7,243 bases of DNA from Alphaproteobacteria bacterium. Lineage in GTDB: Bacteria; Pseudomonadota; Alphaproteobacteria; UBA8366. Both the position numbers and the translations under genes were made by a program. The stretch is taken from assembly GCA_029861675.1 (NCBI GenBank), contig JAOTYV010000255.1:1-7243 (forward strand). Direction: 5' to 3'. Shown one piece after another: positions 5,853 to 7,243 of the stretch (positions are counted from its first letter, which is position 1; each line of letters begins with the position of its first letter). The notes below the pieces were generated by a model. The model saw nothing but the letters and a program-made list of their open reading frames with translations. It was not told the origin of the DNA and searched no databases.

Positions 5853-5865
5853 GATACTAGGTATC
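5853..5865. other. Inverted repeat GATAC-TAG-GTATC upstream of the DUF1007 gene
   Basis: Perfect 5-bp arms around a 3-bp centre. Its core TACTAG is shared with the two 12-bp palindromes, although the arms differ. It lies 30 bp before the preferred start of the DUF1007 gene, a suitable place for an operator, and overlaps the alternative start at 5851. Confidence 0.4.
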
Positions 5866-5895
5866 GACCATCAATCGGTGACTCCGAGTACGCAT

Positions 5896-6543
5896 ATGCC
5901 AGGAACAGTTTACGCCAGAATTTCTGCTGTTTTTCAGGGAGCGGGACCCAGGCTCCTTCCGACGTTAGTTGTCCTGCTTGTCGCCGCGGGCATATCCGGC
6001 CCATTGCGGGCTCACCCGCACGTCTTCATCGATGGCGTCACCGATGTTGTTTTCGAGAACGGCAAGATCATCGGCGTTCGCCAGCACTGGACATTCGACA
6101 ATGTCTTCAGCCTGCTGTTGATCGAGGATTTCGACGCCAACAAGAACCGAAAATTCGATAAACCAGAGATCGAGGCGCTGCGCAAGGGCGCTTTCGCCGC
6201 GGTTCGGGAATTCGGCTACTTCACCCACATTCGGCTGGATGGCAAAAAGATAGCGGTCGACCGGGTATCCGAGTTTACGGCCTCCTTCGCCAAAGGCCGG
6301 ATCAGTTACAGCTTTTTCGTGCCGTTTGCCAAGCCGGTGGACCCGAAGACGACTAAGGTCGATCTCGGGACCTATGACGACACGTTTTATGTGTCCGTCA
6401 CCTACGATGCGATAGACCCGATCCGGCTGGCCGGAGCAGGCAGCAGCGGCTGCCATTTCAAGATGTACGAAGATGCGGAAAACCCAATTTATTTCGGCAT
6501 GGTGGTCCCGCGGCGGGCGAAAATTCTCTGTGCGGCCGGATAG
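5896..6543 (+). CDS. DUF1007 family secreted protein, probable metal-transport partner
   Basis: A 215-residue exported protein of the DUF1007 (COG3683-like) family, which is commonly found beside NicO-type nickel/cobalt transporters; its exact biochemical role is not established. The N-terminus has basic residues, then a hydrophobic stretch (about 20–34) ending in LRA, so cleavage after A39 is expected. The mature protein would then begin HPHVFIDGV, the family's typical opening and a possible metal-binding N-terminus. WTFDNVFS (65–72) is a second family motif. Residues 80–91, DANKNRKFDKPE, fit a 12-residue EF-hand loop (D80, N82, N84, K86, D88, E91). C176 and C212 could form a disulfide. Start choice is uncertain: ATG 5896 has a weak CGAG before it and gives a normal signal peptide; ATG 5851 would give 230 residues with an unusually long n-region and no SD. 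It ends one base before the transporter gene. Confidence 0.85.
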   Translation: MPGTVYARISAVFQGAGPRLLPTLVVLLVAAGISGPLRAHPHVFIDGVTDVVFENGKIIGVRQHWTFDNVFSLLLIEDFDANKNRKFDKPEIEALRKGAFAAVREFGYFTHIRLDGKKIAVDRVSEFTASFAKGRISYSFFVPFAKPVDPKTTKVDLGTYDDTFYVSVTYDAIDPIRLAGAGSSGCHFKMYEDAENPIYFGMVVPRRAKILCAAG

Positions 6544-6544
6544 G

Positions 6545-7243
6545 ATGGCGGGGCGGTTTGTCCTTTTCCTTGCCGCGGCGATGCTCTTCGTCGCTATTGC
6601 CGCACCACCGATTTCGGCAGCCGGTTCGCCGAACCCCTTTACGGCGCGTGCGCCGGCCGAGCCACCCAGTTCTGCGGGTCAGGTCTATCGCGGCCTGCTG
6701 CTCGAAGTAGCGCAGATTCAGCGCGGCTTGAACCGCAAGCTCACGGTTAAAATCGCCGAGATCAAGGAATCCGGCTCGGTCCTCCCGGCCTTGACGGTTC
6801 TGCTCGTCGCATTCTTGTACGGGGTCTTTCATGCCGCTGGGCCGGGTCACGGCAAATTCATCGTCACCAGCTATTTTCTTGCGCGCAATGCGCCGTTGTC
6901 GCGGGGCGTGATGATGAGCGGCCTGATCTCGTTCCTGCAGGCGTTGTCGGCCATTCTGATCGTCACCGTGTTGGTGCTGATCCTGGGCCACGGGCGACTG
7001 GCGGTATTGGGGCAGGTAGTGACGCTGGAGCTGGTGAGCTACGGCCTCGTCGTGCTGCTCGGCTTATACATGGCCTGGGGCGCAATTCGCGGCGTCGACT
7101 GCGACCACGGCCCGGACGGACATCACGCGCATACCGGCCCTCACAATCATGATGGATCCGCGGCACGGCCGATAAAATGGTACCGGCGCCTCGGCGGCAT
7201 GATGCCGGTGGCGATTGCCGCGGGCGTTCGGCCGTGCACCGGC
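6545..7243 (+). CDS. NicO/RcnA-family nickel/cobalt transporter (C-terminus cut off)
   Basis: An inner-membrane transition-metal transporter of the NicO family; the reading frame is open for 233 codons to the window end. It has an N-terminal hydrophobic segment (about 5–25, signal peptide or first span), a soluble stretch (about 27–78), and membrane segments near 79–98, 119–147 and 155–180. The family hallmark LYGVFHAAGPGHGK (91–104, with H96 and H102) lies in the first core helix. A second hallmark begins at the very end as AAGVRPCTG (225–233). Between them is a histidine-rich hydrophilic loop (about 186–202, with C186 and H188, 193, 194, 196, 200, 202), typical of metal sensing or delivery in these carriers. 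The ATG at 6545 follows the DUF1007 stop by one base, so translation is probably coupled. Direction of transport (uptake or efflux) and the metal cannot be told from sequence. Confidence 0.88.
   Translation, partial: MAGRFVLFLAAAMLFVAIAAPPISAAGSPNPFTARAPAEPPSSAGQVYRGLLLEVAQIQRGLNRKLTVKIAEIKESGSVLPALTVLLVAFLYGVFHAAGPGHGKFIVTSYFLARNAPLSRGVMMSGLISFLQALSAILIVTVLVLILGHGRLAVLGQVVTLELVSYGLVVLLGLYMAWGAIRGVDCDHGPDGHHAHTGPHNHDGSAARPIKWYRRLGGMMPVAIAAGVRPCTG

Noticed and set aside
5769..5895. Intrinsic terminator or LexA box between recO and the DUF1007 gene
   Set aside because: Only a 5-bp GCAGG/CCTGC pairing with a long loop and no T-run was found, and no GAAC-N7-GTTC site is present.

Overview
The window is a GC-rich (low to mid 60s percent by eye), densely coded bacterial chromosome segment. 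The block lepB–rnc–era–recO in this order and strand, together with an alphaproteobacterial-type RecO and LepB, points to an alphaproteobacterium, plausibly a Rhodospirillales-like lineage. I cannot place it to genus. No mobile element, RNA gene or CRISPR array is visible.

Left part, minus strand (1–2325): an amidohydrolase of the N-acyl-D-amino-acid deacylase type (652–2325) is followed on the same strand by mtgA (594 down to the window edge), a monofunctional peptidoglycan glycosyltransferase that is cut off at its C-terminus. The gap is 57 nt and mtgA has a strong ribosome binding site, so they are probably co-transcribed.

Middle, plus strand (2461–5768): a 135-nt divergent intergenic region carries a good sigma70-type promoter (TTGACA, 17-nt spacer, CATATC) for lepB (signal peptidase I). 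Then come rnc (RNase III), era (ribosome-assembly GTPase, overlapping rnc by 8 nt) and recO (recombination mediator). This cluster joins membrane protein processing, rRNA/mRNA processing, 30S maturation and DNA repair. A second weak promoter and a small hairpin lie just before rnc.

Right part, plus strand (5896–7243): a secreted DUF1007-family protein with an EF-hand-like loop, then, one base later, a NicO/RcnA-type nickel/cobalt transporter with a histidine-rich loop, cut off by the window end. Together they look like a transition-metal transport pair.

The most unusual signal is a perfect 12-bp palindrome, TCTACTAGTAGA, present twice in identical 15-bp contexts: once inside era, where it forces a run of A-ending codons (CTA CTA GTA), and once 6 bp upstream of the recO start codon, where a Shine-Dalgarno sequence would be expected. 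A related dyad with a TACTAG core (GATAC-TAG-GTATC) lies upstream of the DUF1007 gene. Apart from this possible DNA-binding site the window is mostly housekeeping.
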